From Stromatinia cepivora (lineage: Eukaryota; Ascomycota; Leotiomycetes; Helotiales; Sclerotiniaceae): a DNA stretch of 64,000 nucleotides. Every line of letters starts with the position of its first letter. Within the stretch, counting starts at the first letter, position 1. The notes below the pieces were generated by a model. That model was not told the DNA's origin, did no database searches, and worked only from the letters and a program-made list of their open reading frames with translations. Made by a program: the position numbers and the translations under genes. The DNA lies in assembly GCA_014898415.1 (NCBI GenBank), contig RCTD01000008.1:1054001-1118000 (forward strand), given 5' to 3'. Positions 10,950-23,993 of this stretch are shown here, one piece after another.

Positions 10950-11860
10950 CTACAACTTTTGTTTATTGATCAAATTATTCCTTTTGATTATAATACAATT
11001 CTTGATCAACTCTCCAAAATTTATAATAATCTTAATAAAGTTCAAAAAATTGAAGATTGTTTTTATATTCTAAAGCAAAGTATTGATTCGTTATATATCT
11101 ATATTACAAAATTCGAAAGAATTTTATACAAAATTCGTAATTAAAATTGATCTGATTCGAATAAGATATCGACCTTTTGTAATAAATTCAATTCAATTTT
11201 ATACAATCGATTTATTTAGCAATTCAATTTATTCTATTTCTATTTTGAATTCATACAAATTATATAACAATTAATTATTTATTCGATCAATGGTTTTATT
11301 TCTAATAGAATTATTAATTCTATTCCTTATATATTATAACGCCCTAATTTTCATTTTCAAAATCGTTCTGATCTAATAAATGTATCTGGTATTTATTATA
11401 CTTTAAGTATATTCGATTCCGATTTCATTTTAATGTTATCTTCAAAGGCATCTCTTTAGTTTCAATGATTGAAAGCTTCTGAATTCACTTTACAAAAACG
11501 AATTCGTTTTTGCAAAAAGAATAAATGTATACAATATAGATCCCTATATTATTGGATTCGTATTTGTTACTTGGATTTATATAATGGAATATATAATTCA
11601 TTTGATCCAATTAGTCGTTCTACATTAATTACTTTGGATGATAATGATAATGATACAGATTCAGAATAGGATAAAGAAAGGATGAAAAAGGAATTAAAAG
11701 CTTTAATGTATTTGGAAAACGTAATCGATGGATATACTTTTTCTGATCGAATAGAGAAAGCAATAAATGCCATTGAATTTATGCATTTGATCGAATTGAT
11801 GAATAAAATTAATGATTCGTAATTATAATTGTTTTCGGGTTTTTTTATATTATTCATTTA
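10950..11860 (+). pseudogene. Decayed LTR-retrotransposon Gag region with mutated CCHC zinc knuckle
   Basis: The frame at 10959-11144 reads ILDQLSKIYNNLNKVQKIED followed by KQSIDSLYIYITKFERIL. This resembles the retrotransposon Gag core (pattern QKAEDRL..L.QG...YI..FER). Downstream at 11469-11669 the frame has cysteines at 11526 and 11565 in exactly the C-X2-C-X4-H-X4-C zinc-knuckle spacing. The second Cys and the His are both Tyr codons (TAT at 11535 and 11550), one G-to-A or C-to-T step from TGT and CAT. An acidic DDNDNDTDSE stretch and a stop follow, then a continued degraded frame to about 11820. No intact protease or polymerase was found. The family is probably Ty3-like, by inference. 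Confidence 0.7.
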
Positions 11861-13186
11861 AAGTATTCGAAATGAGTTTTTATATAGAAGGGGATAGTAT
11901 TATATATATATATAATATAATCGATTCGAACCCTAATCGGAATATAGTATTCCCCGAATAAATTAAATGAACTTTCGACCTGTATATATATAATCATATA
12001 ATTCTACTTTTCGATTTGTAGCTTTTAATTCTAAGAGATATTCAAGTTATTCGGCCGTTGTGTCACATTAATTTATTGAGATAATATTTGTAAACACTTT
12101 TGAAAAACAAGAACATTAATAAATTTAATAATTGTAGTATATATAATATATATAATAATAGAAATAAAAGATGGATATTGTTTTTGAAGTATTCAAATAT
12201 AAATTTAATGGTTTTATGATTTCTATAATCATTTAATATAAGTAATCTAATCTCTTCAGATCGGGAAAGGGTAGTTTGAGGAATAAAAATCGTTTTCAAT
12301 TATTCAAACCTTGTAGCATCTATTATCCATCCATTTTCTATAACAATAAACTTCTATTCTTTATATAGAATAAAATCTATAAAAAACCATTATTATTATA
12401 TATATTTTCCTTTGAAAACAATCAATGATTTGAATACCCAATCTGTTACTAAAATACATTCAATAAAAGATATCCAAATTCTTAAATCAGAATTTTTTTT
12501 TTGAATAAAACAATATTCTGAACTTTCTACTACTAAACTATTTAAATCTTAATTCTCTATAATACTAATTTTATTCATATTCCATCGATTTTCGGGTTTA
12601 ATATACTTAATCGAAAGTAAATCAAGCTTTCCAAATCATTTATTAATAATTTCATTAGTAATATCTAAAACATATACAGAATCGATTCGATATTGTTTTT
12701 TGATTTTAATTTCAAAATTCCTTTTCAAAAAATTCTATACCCATCGTTTTCCAAATAAAGAATCATCTTCTTTTATATCAAAGAGTCTTTTATCAATTTT
12801 ACAAATTTGATAATAAGTTGAATTAATACTCAAAGATTTCTATATTAATATTCAATTTATCAATCGTTTTTCCTGAATCGAAACTATCTTTTACATATCT
12901 TGAGTACTTTTTTGATAAAATAGATAATCATTTATTTGATTATAAATTATAGTATATAGAACATTATATTTTGAGTTAATCTTTCACTTAGATATTTCAT
13001 TTTCAATTGTATTAAATATTATAACAATATTATCTTCAGTATAATGATTCATTATAATATAAATAATAATATATCAAAATTTCAAATCAATTAATTGAAA
13101 CATTATTGAATTATTAAAGATTTAATAAGGTAGATTGCTTAAAGCGATATATTTTTTTAAGGTGACCCAAAAGAGGGGGTGGCCCG

Positions 13187-13233
13187 AAAGTGGGGTATTA
13201 GACTTACCATATGATAATACTACCCACTTTCTT
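13187..13233. repeat. Imperfect inverted repeat at the AT-block boundary
   Basis: AAAGTGGGGTATTA faces TAATACTACCCACTTT across a short spacer, right at the transition from AT-rich to normal DNA. It could be the end of an old element or a fortuitous hairpin. Confidence 0.45.
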
Positions 13234-14240
13234 ATTTGCATCCAACTATCTACTTCCGTTTGCCTGCTTGCTTTCTACCAAGATGATCATAATGATTGAT
13301 GATCGAACATCACGTCCATTCAAAAAAGTTCTCACGCTCTCAAACAATGCATACCAAAAAAAAGTATATCAAAAACATTTCAAAAACAATAAAACAAAAC
13401 AATACTAGCTCCCCACCTATTCCTACTCGCAATTGATATCTTCAAAACGTATATGCATATATATAGATATATATAATACTATAACTACTCAATCCATGAA
13501 TCCATCAACCCATCAATCCACACAACACAATACAATGCAATACAAAAGACCCCTCCATCCCCTTCATCCCTCCTTTCCAGATCAAACCGCCTTACTTGAT
13601 AAGAATGATATGAACATACAACATGACAAGAGAGAAAGCGATCAAGAACGCTCACCCACCGCACTTAACTTAACTCAACTTGAAACAGCGCAACGTAACG
13701 TAACGCAACCATATATTTGTAAATGCAATGACATGATATAACCGCCCACAAACAGCCGATGCTGAAGCCAAAAGCCAACCCATACATATGACATGACATG
13801 ACTGACTGACTTCCTAATCCAAAAACAATGTAACAAAAAAATGTATTCCAACTAATGATGGGATATGATGAGCTATATTAGAGAGGTAGGTAATGTAATA
13901 TAGATAGATAGATGTATAAGACGTTTGTAAGTGGTGAGTATGCGAGTATGTATCATTCCCCTCTCTTCCAAAAAGATCGACATGGTATATGTATTGTATA
14001 TGTATTTTCCCCTAGACTCTTCACATTCGATAGAAATCAAATCGAAGCATTCAAAAGATTTGAGGTTGAGTTCTCATGCTTCAACTTCAACTTTTTCTTA
14101 CGCAAACTTTTCGCAAGCTATACCAAGAGAGATAAAATTAGTAGTTAACACCCGAGGTAGATATTAACAATGATGCCAATTCAAATACGACTCCAATCTC
14201 AGCAGTAGATTTACCACCTCACTCTCATAGGTGCGTAAAG
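13234..14240. other. Non-coding flank downstream of the Zn2Cys6 gene
   Basis: Composition is intermediate, and the longest frames (about 100 codons or less) are low in complexity. The part next to 14240 is presumably the 3'UTR and terminator of the minus-strand regulator. No gene is seen. Confidence 0.5.
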
Positions 14241-17200
14241 TTAACTCGAGAAGGAACTAGTAAAACCTGCCGAGAAAGTAGTAACTTGACGTGCCTGAAA
14301 GTCTCTCTCGATGAGACCTGTGTATTTTCCTGCACTAACCAGGATTTTCATATCGGTATAAAGTGCTGAGGATCGTGTTGCCACGATTCCAAGAAAACTG
14401 AGAGTTCTCCTGAGAAGGTCACTGAGCCCTTCCTTATCAAGAATATCCTTAAATAATGGTCGGAGAATATTGTCGTTCCATGCTGCTTGGAGGGTGAGGA
14501 CATTACCCCATTGCCTAATTTGCTATGTTAGCAAATATTTTCATCTAACATACTTGGGCTTAAACTTACGCATGTGCAGTCCCCCAAGGATTTGTAACAA
14601 AAAGTCTACCATCTCCTAAACCATGAAATGCTCTGGTGCTATTAACAAGTGCTTGAAGACCATTTCTTGCATAATCTAGAGCTTGCTTATCAATTTCGTC
14701 CATCGATGTAGCGTGTTTATTGATGCCTGGCACCTCGATACTATTTCGGAAATCATCCAGACCCCGTTCTACCGTGTTTGATGTCGATACCGCATGTGAA
14801 TGTTCCAAAATCTTCAAGACGAAGTTCCTATATGTGATGACTTGCGCACCATAGTACTTGGCTCTCATTCGTGCTGTGAGAATATCTGTCGCAGGAGGGT
14901 CATTTTCATGCCAAGAAATTGTCCCTCCGGCTTCTTTCCACCGGAACAAAAAGTCCTCTGCCGTAGCTATCGATTCATAATGGTTGGGATCTTGGCGTGT
15001 ATAAACAGAAGGAAATTGAGAGTCTTCCGTAGAAGGTTAGTAATTTTTCTCGAATACAAAGAATGTCAAAGAACATACCATTATCAGGCTTGTAAAACAT
15101 ATTATGTAATTGATTAAGATGTTTGCGTAGATAAAGTTGGCCTTGATAACTTAACAAAACCTTTTCATCAAAACCTTCTTTTACAGCTTCGACAATGTTT
15201 GGACTTGGCATGTTCTCTTCGTATGTTAAAACACCAGAGTGTGGACATGGTAACTCTGCTACGATATCACTAATAAATGGTATTAGAATCTAAATTTATT
15301 AATTAGATGAAATAAACATACCTTTCGAGCTGCAGGCACGTCCAAAATGCGAAAATCAATGGGTTATCCTTCGCCAACACGGGAAATCCATCTTGCTTCA
15401 ACTTTTTGAAACGATCCAGTTTCCTATCACTCATGTTAGTGGTATTCAACCCAGCAATCGAGTATGACTTACGGTCTCAAGATAACCTGTAAAGCTCTAC
15501 AAGCTTGATGAATGTATGAATGACTTTCCAAAACCCTTCCAAGTTGTCCATGATAAAGACCAGCTAAAATATTCACATGAACATGTTGTAGACTATTTCC
15601 TCCAAGTTGATTTCCAATAATATCCGTAGCAAGTGCGAAATATGCCAAACCCGGAATAACGTCCACATTTCTAGGTCTAAAGCCACTTCTTGCTAAATAT
15701 GAATCACCTTCTATCGAAGTTCTTCGGCTGCGAGGATAAAATCGATCAATATTGTCCTGAGGTGATGGTAATTCTGACGATTGAGTTGGAGAGCTTTGAA
15801 TAGGGGATGGATGGCCATTTCGTACAATTGGTGAATTGATATGGCCCCAAGGATTTTCGATATCTTTGTCGGAAGGAAGTTCGGGAATTTTTCCTCTCTC
15901 TTGACAAATCTTGCCTAGGGCCAATACTACCAGAACTAAAGCTGTACTAATCGAGCGACTCGGATGACCTGGTTTGATAAACCCGTAACTACCGACAACC
16001 AAGATTTCTGGTGGTTCTCCAACTCCTGGTGATCTTTTGCGCTTGCTTCCTGGACTCTCTGGTGGTTTCATATTTACAAAACCTGCATGTTGTGATGCCA
16101 GGTTCTGGACTTGCTTTGGTTTCGCGGAATCCGATGGAATAGATTTGAGAAATGACTCAACCAGAGCATCCAGTCGCCTCGGTATCAAAATTGGATGCAT
16201 AATATTTATGTGTTCCTTATAGCTTTTGACCAAGTCCAAAACTACACTTTTTCGGAAATCTGGCATTCCATCTGACATAATATTGCCAACAACTGGTGGA
16301 GGATAATCTGGCGCACTAGATGGCGGAGTCATACCACCTAATTGACCCCATTCTTCACCTGCAGGAGAGGAGATATCAGAACTCGTATCGACTATAGAAT
16401 CCGCATGGTCTGTCATAGGATCTCGGTCATAGCCTTGAGCTAAATCCGTTCCTTCTCCCCTTCCAAATAATCTTAGCAATCCACGTCGCTCTTCTTGCAA
16501 CATAGGATATTTCTCGTCTTTCACATTCTTTGGTAAACCTCCTCCGCCCTCAACCATTTGTTTTACAGAATGAACCAGCAAAAGCCTAGCTGCGCCCGTC
16601 GTATGATTGACTGGTATTAAAGGTTGCCCAGGTGGCACAGGTTCGCCTTCCTCCTCTTCTTCAATTGCACCTGGAGTAGACCCTTCGAGTGGTTGTACTG
16701 GAACTATAGTTGGCGTTTCTATCGGCATGGCATTATGAAGAGTATTCGGATCCGAGTCATGAAATGATCTGAAATTATCAGGTAATTGAACATCGTCTCT
16801 CCCTTCCACTTTCATGAGCCCCCCCTCAATGCTCGATAAAGGTCGACCAACGCCCACTCTCTCCTGCAATTCGTTTACTCGTTTATTCAATAACTCCAAA
16901 CCTGTCGTCAACACATTGAACAGTTCCGTGTTACGGTTTTCCAGTCGCAGTAAGGCCTCGATGATGTCCGTGGAAGCTTTGTCAATTCTAAAATAGTCAG
17001 CAGCATATCATCCCAATTCTTTTTTTTTAAACCTACGGCTTGGGTGGTGGATCTCGATAACGGCATTCAAAGTTCTTTTCTTTACAACTGCCACAAGCCG
17101 GTCGCCCTTCGTCACATTTTGCCTTTAAATTGCGACAGCTATCGCATGCCTGAGCCGCGCGTTGCGCTTTCCGAGGTTTCGCGGGTTGGGTGTAAGGCGT

Positions 17201-17851
17201 CACTGAATATTGTTCTCGGGATGGAGGATGGGCATGGCTTTGTGGTGGACCATACATTGACATGGACCCGTCAAACGTTGGTGTAGTCATTGGACTTGTG
17301 GAGGGGGGCGGGGGTTGAGGTTGATACATGGGAGGAGCGGGGTTATTATTATACATCTGCGGCGTGTGTTGTGGAGTATGCTGCGGAGGTGGAGGTTGAT
17401 GTTGATCGAATCTCGGGGGAAAAGACCTTCCTCTCTCTTCATAGGGTGGATTCACATGATGGTCTGTACCATTTGTTGTAGGTGGTGGTCTATGTTGTGG
17501 AGGTTCTTCAGAAGGATCTGGCTTCACGACGGCTTCTCGAGAACCATTATGTCCGTTATGCCCATTGTATTGAGGGATGGGAGGAGGTTGGTGGGTATTA
17601 TGTATGTGGTAGACATGCGAATGTCCTGAATTGGGGCGATGAGGGTCTTGATGTTCCTGGAAGTTAGGGTGGGGAGCTCGTCTATCGAGGGGGTGTGCGT
17701 GAGATTCGGGACGAGAGAATGGACTGCTATTATACGGAGGTTGTAACGGAGGAAGGGCCCTTGAAGGATTGGGTTGATTGGGCTGTTCGATCGGCCAAGC
17801 AGGACCAGGTCCTAACCTTGGTCGCTTTGGATCTGGTTGTCCATTGTCCAT
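14241..17851 (-). CDS. Zn2Cys6 (C6) fungal transcription factor, six exons
   Basis: Reconstructed exons on the minus strand are 17851-17037, 16987-15473, 15423-15322, 15269-15079, 15023-14570 and 14514-14241, giving 3351 nt and 1116 aa with consistent phases. The N-terminal about 225 residues are Pro/His/Gln-rich and disordered. Residues 236-263 form a perfect binuclear zinc cluster, C-X2-C-X6-C-X6-C-X2-C-X6-C (CDSCRNLKAKC...). A short leucine-rich, coiled-coil-like stretch follows (about 274-320). The central and C-terminal parts (from about 480 onward) have the helical character of the fungal-specific regulatory (MHR) domain. Placing the zinc cluster after a long disordered N-terminus is less usual than the N-terminal position. 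It should be a nuclear DNA-binding regulator; the target pathway is unknown. A gene-poor 6.6 kb lies upstream, which could hold a large regulatory region. Confidence 0.9.
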
Positions 17852-19099
17852 TATTGCGATTCATACAAAGTTAAGTGGCCACAACAGCTAAGGCCATGGA
17901 CTGCGGTCGAGCGCGGCGGCTTCTTACAGGTTCGAGGAGAACACAGAGGCGTAATAGAGCTCAGTGGAGAATCATCTGCGCAGGTATGTATTACGGACTG
18001 ACGTGTAGGTAATCATGTGTGTGATGTAACAGAATGCCGCGCAACTGAATTGTGAAGGTAATAAGATCGTATTGTAAAGTCTGCTTGAACAAGGTTTTCC
18101 AAGATCAGCCATATTGCCTCCCGAGGGTAAAGTAGTAAATAGTGGTAAGCTATCAAAAAGCGACCCGGGTACCAAGTAAGTGGTCCACCAGGTCCATCGA
18201 ATATAGTTTGCGCGAGAGTGAGCGCAATGGTTGGAAGCGATGTTCATGAGAAATTTTAGAACATTACCTTTGGGAAATTGATTAACCCTTTCAAGTAGAG
18301 TAAAACATGTACAATGATGTTTTTTGGGTCACTTCCAATTTGATTTTGGAAATATTTATGAAGACCTTATCGGAGGGGGTTTAGGTTAGGAAGAATATGT
18401 ATAAACAGGTAGTAATGTTAAATTGTAATCTGTGATAGCTGAGACGGAAGCTGGGATTCAAGGTATCTCGTTTGCTTCTCGTTCCTGTTAATTATTTCCT
18501 CTTTCTCTTTCTCTTGCGCGAAGGTGGGATGGTAATATCTTTGGGTTCTGGGTTTTGGGTTTTGGGTTTTGATTTTTGATTTTTTGATTTTGGCTTTGGC
18601 TTTGGTTTTGGTTCTAAAAGCGGGAGTTGGCACGGTACATTCGAGTAGTGTATGAGTAGTGTATGAGTAGTGCGCCGAGTAGTGGGTAGTGAGATGAGAT
18701 GAGATGAGTAAAGTAAAGTAAGGTAAAAGTAGTGTGAAGCTGTCAAAATGGGTAAAAATAGTCGAATTTTGATTTAAACTTGGGACTGGGTTTTTTGGTG
18801 GATTTTTTGGTGGGTTTTTTGGCGTTGCATAGTTATAGTATTTCCAGGATCTCTTTAAGCGTTTCCTTTTCTGGTGCTATATTGATTGATTGATTTGTTA
18901 GAAAGGAGAGAGAAAATTCAAAATTAAAACAATCATTACCTATCAAGCTGAAACCAAAATAAGAGTAAAAAATAAATACAGTATAGTACAATACAATACA
19001 ATAGATATACCTAGTAATAGAGAGGAAAATAACAAGAGGGATTGATTTTCAGAACCAAGTCGTTTAATGACTGAGGTTGAGGTGTGAGGTTTTGTGCAG

Positions 19100-19119
19100 A
19101 AAAAAAAAAAAAAAAAAAA
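19100..19119 (+). repeat. 20-bp poly(A) tract
   Basis: An uninterrupted run of 20 A between CAG and GGG. It could be a retroposon tail or a simple homopolymer; no upstream retrogene is visible. Confidence 0.9.
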
Positions 19120-22100
19120 GGGTGAATGGATGGATGCTTGCTTGCTTGCTGTGGATTGCTTTGCTTGTCCTTGGATGGGGGATGAAATCGGATAATAGAA
19201 TAGAATGCTTTTGAAAAAGTCCCTCAGTCCTCACTCAACCTTGAACCCTTCACAATATTCATAACCCAAGCAAAGGAAAAAAAATAAAAAGAAAAAAATA
19301 ATAAAAAAATAAAAAATACTCCACTCCACTCCACTTCCAAACTGGATTTTTCACCCCTCTTTCATCTCCTTTTCAATTTCAAGCACTATTAAACTTATCT
19401 CCTCTAACCTAAAATTATGCCAGCTTGCTTTGAAATTCTTGGATTACCAGTAGCTTCAACCTTCCAATTTTCCGAAACGTTGAAAAAAAAAAAAAAACCG
19501 CTTCGATAATTGAATATGTCACTACGGGAAAAACAATAATAACAAAGCAAACTTCGCAAACTTTTGGAACTTTCGGTCAAAGTCGATGGGATACGATAAG
19601 GATTGAAGTGATAGGTGAAGATTAAGGTAAAAAGAAGGATCATGCAAGTAGGCATCCAAAAATTAACGTACCAACCCGTGTCTTCGTGACCTAGAATGTT
19701 TGGAAAGGAAACAAATCTATGGTCCCTGTGCTACTTAATGCAGCGCCGTCGAAAGCCGTTGAAGATTAAGAAGATGCGATAGAGGTGGATGGCTCGGTAT
19801 GCTGCTATGCTTGTTGTTGAATGTTGGTTGACTGTCGTATACCCTCCCAAGGCCTGCTTTGTTTGGTTCGTCTCTTCGCAGTGTAAGGTCTTGTCGGTAT
19901 GGATTTTGTCTTTCTTTCCGCGCAGCGCACTTTCGCGATTCAAGATTCAAAGTGTTCAATGTCGGTGCAGTGCTCACAAATCTGTGTTCATGAGAGCTTT
20001 CGTGCTCAGTTACCCGGTGCCAACCACCCGAGAACAGGCGATATAATACTTTTTTTGTGGATAGGTAAGGTTATTTGAAAGTTGGGAAGTTTTGATTGAC
20101 AAGGGGGGCAGGTATAATGTAAGGTGGGATAATAGTCTGTGAAATGCGAGAATGCTTAATGAGTTGAGACCAGGATGAATGTAATACTTAAGCCGGCTGG
20201 AACTTGAATAGGTGAATGAGGCGTGGTAAGAAGTAAAAGTATAGAAACTTTGGAAAGATGTGCGATCGCGAGATAGGTGCCAAGTTGCATATTGGTTGAT
20301 TCTACAAAAGGTGGTAATAGGTAGGCTGGATGAAAATAACCTTATGCTATTGGAAAATACTATCGTGAAGGCTGATTTATCCAAATTCTTGATATCTATA
20401 ATGAACTTTATAGCTAGCCATCTGCTTTCATCCACCTTTGCATCCCACTACTGCTGGTATCAAATAATACTACCCCTACCAAAGATAGACCTTACCCATA
20501 AGGGCAACTATTTTATTTTGTTGGGTTAGATTTTATACGATATTTCAATGACCGATGAAGGGGTTAATGAGGAAGTGATAGATAAAAGGTCTTAGGCATT
20601 GAATGTCATCCAAGTGGGACAAACCTAGTAAACTATTCATTTCGGTGTGTGAAATTCGCGTACGAAATTTGATGAAGGAAGTAAAAACATGTCACCGTCG
20701 ATGAGAAATATAAGCCGTATGTATTTTGTATCGACGTTAAAGTATCTAGGTATCGGTGTAACCACCACATGGCATCCATCTCAACTCGCTTCAAAAACTT
20801 CTACTTCCCGCACAACAAACTTCAACCTAACGTACCAACCAAAGCTTCCTAGCAATAACCCCCTCCCTTCCTTTATCCAATCACCGCCCCAACCACTACA
20901 TCACTCTCAATATTTTATATCCGGATCTGCGTACACACGTCGCATCACAGAAATGCGAACCAGTAAGCAGAGCCGGGATGTAGCACCGTCGCCCCAAAAC
21001 CAACCAATGATAAATGTAGAGGGATTGATAGTCTCATCTGGCCCTATCCGTAGAACAAGGGACATCCAATGCATTTTTAGCAATTTTAGCCAGTGCAGAA
21101 CAATCACCATTCTTCTCATTCGAAGCTTGGAAAAATAACCCGACTAGGAAGGATGCGGAGGCGTCAGTCACCTTGTGGATTTCCTCCGTACTTGCCAAGC
21201 TGATGGCTTGTCAGCCTCGAATGTCGTATGACCTGCTCCTTACACATGCGAACCAAATATTCTAATATAGTACTTTGTGATAAATATTCAGTGTTGCCTA
21301 CATATCAGATTCATCTCCAGGCAAACGGAGTACATGCCCAGCAGACAATGGCAAATATTAAGCTTTTCACCATTCCCATCTTTTCATTCCCAGGTTCCAG
21401 CAAACTTATGATGAACAACAGGCCTCCTGGTCATGGTACATACCGACACCTCGGACATGGGAGACACCAGCTCCAGCACATATTCTTCTGTGCACGATTT
21501 TCCTGCATCAGAATCCTTCGCCTCATAAACCCATGGAGATTAATCGGTAATGCCTCCCCTTAAACCGAATTTCAATCCCCTCCGTAATAAAAAAATGTGG
21601 ATATCGAACCATCATTTCATTTTCTGGAAGGATTTTTTTCTTTTCAACCTCCCTTGCCCAGCTGCTTCGGCTCGGACTTTTGATACTTTCTGGAAATGTC
21701 AAAGCGTGCTAATAATGTGATATACTCTGTAATCAAAATACAAAACTGCTAATCACGCAATGCTTTTGCTTCTTTTTGCCTTAATTCCGATCCTCATGAT
21801 TTCATATGTCTCTCCATCATATGATTATAATAATTATGCTACCTATAATTCCTTAGCATCGCCTTGAAGGATTTATTTCGCATTAATCGAGGGAAAGTCT
21901 AGCTCTGTGTCACAATCAATATCAATCATAATCATAATCATGAGACTCTACGAAATCCCAGGCTACCAGTAAATAGACAATAAGATCAGCATGGAGAACT
22001 TGCGGGGACTATAATAAATGATCCAACGGCCTTCGGGTAGAGCCTTCCCCCCAACCTATCCTCCTCCAATCAAAATGTCGTTCCTGAAAGCAAAATTGAC

Positions 22101-23979
22101 AAGTACTGGTACTGGTAGATACAACGCGCAGTTACAACTTTATTACAACTTACAAGAACAAAAAGTTGAAGAACGAAAAGCTCTAGCTCTAGCTTTCCTT
22201 CTAGCTTCCTTCTAACAAAACGAAACCAAGAAAGTTTCGCTCCAGAAGTGGAGAGGTAGCTCGGCTATTTTAAATCTCGAGTCAAGTTTACGAATTTTTT
22301 CACCTCGCCATCCATGATATCCAGAAAAACAAAATATACTCCGTAGTCAACCACTCTTTTGTGTGGCTATAACAAAGTAGCACCAAAAACTTATTCGCCA
22401 TCGAGTGTCTCAAATCTCAAGAAAAAAGAATCTTCTACAGCGTAATTTGTAAAGGAGATTCAGCACTAGAAGGAAATAAATGTCGGCAAAGCCCGAGAAA
22501 TTCTCCAATCAAATTTCACGAACTACTCAAATGCAAGGTAAGAGCTACCAAGTAGTCGGCATAAACTGTAAACCATATGGAAACCGTATTGCCGGCGTTG
22601 GAAGATACCTTATTAATTGCATACATATACTCACCGCAACGAAAACAAAGCGATGCGATGATCATGGATCGTGACGGTAAGTTGGGTTCGGGAATTTCAG
22701 GGTATCTACTCATGCTACTTGGCGCTTTAAGATCTAGGTAGTAGATATATGTCGTCGGCGATCAATTCTCGAAAGAAGGCTGAAGAGATCATCAAAAATA
22801 AGAACGATCCCTTGCAGTCCAACAAAAGCCTGGTATCCGATGCGATGGCGCTATAGATTGATGCCCGAAAAATACGCGGCAAACAAGGATACATCAAAAT
22901 AAACTTTCCCTCCTGTCAAAAACCGGCAAGATCTGAGCTAGCTTCGCAGGATAAATAGGATAAGATACTTTTGAGACTACGGGGACGAGGCAAAAATGAT
23001 GCGACTGGATGCGGATCATCTGACGTTCCTGGGCGTTCAAACGGGACTGGTAACCTCACCGCTTCTTCCAAGCTATAAGATCAGATACGCTGATAGAAAT
23101 ACGATTGATCATTAAGGAGGCTGAGGTTATAGTGTGAGGGACTTAAGATGGCCGAGAGCAAAATGACAAGACGGCTAAACATTAATTTTGAAAAGAGGTG
23201 CTTCCAAGTAATGTGATTTGTGTCCTGATTTGTTGATGTTGGTTGCATGCAATGTGCGACGGGGAGTTCATGTTGCTCATGGTTGCAGATGGTGGTGATT
23301 TGCTTCCAGAACCGGTACTCGCTTTTCCATGGCAGACGATAAATCTTCCGATGTGACCAATGGAAGCTTTCGGAGGTTAATACGCAATATGCACAAATCT
23401 TTCTTCTGACTCGTTGCTTGCTTTACCATATGTAGGCACGATTTTGGAAATCTCAAATGCCAATAATCTTAAGCTAGATCTGCATCATTTCGTTTGTTTC
23501 ACAGAAACGAATCTTCGATATATATAACCTTTCATTTTAGACAAACTGTTGGTTGACGCTATTGCAAATAGGTAGCCAGTGACCTCCAAAAAAACATCCG
23601 AAAGATACCTCCGTGATGTGGTAAGAGACGCAAAATTGCTCGGACAATGTACCGCATATACATACGGTATTTTGATAGATAAGAAAGTTGGTGAACTTTC
23701 AACCCCTCCAAACAAGAAGCCATATCCGCAAGTGCCGTGCGAAAATACACAGTAATCATTCGTGAAACGGGAAATGTTAAGGCCAAGATTAACCAGGTCC
23801 ACCTTGTACTTTGTACGGACCCTTTTCCACGTGTCAGTGGGCGCCTTCATCTGCTTGGCCTTGCTCACCTAATCCTTCATTCACAGCTTGATAGAAGTGG
23901 TGAGCTCATTGATGGAATAATGCTTTCTCTCGGTAACCGAGCTAATTTTCTAGGATTAATGATATTTATTTATCTTGAG

Positions 23980-23993
23980 AAGGATAGCTATCC
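23980..23993. repeat. Perfect 14-bp palindrome AGGATAGCTATCCT
   Basis: Self-complementary and followed by another TAGCTATC. It shares its GGATAG core with the hairpins at 5179-5237 and 5835-5872. Confidence 0.75.

Larger units (their letters stand above)
6200..13140. repeat. AT-rich, RIP-like block (right), mostly decayed transposon DNA
   Basis: About 7 kb of very AT-rich DNA with stops in all frames. Within it are a decayed Gag region (about 10950-11860) and four tandem arrays (7203-7530, about 7790-8110, 8583-8694, about 8940-9215). Two minus-strand open scraps (6384-6623 and 6984-7199) have protein-like composition but no recognised identity and are probably transposon remains. Nothing else is supported. 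Confidence 0.8.

Noticed and set aside
20010..20435. 141-codon minus-strand ORF
   Set aside because: Composition is like random sequence (Ser/Tyr/Leu-rich without pattern), with no domain, no introns linking it to other exons and a random distribution of charged residues.
20689..21138. 149-codon plus-strand ORF
   Set aside because: No recognisable domain or supporting splice neighbours. A length like this is expected by chance in 64 kb over six frames.
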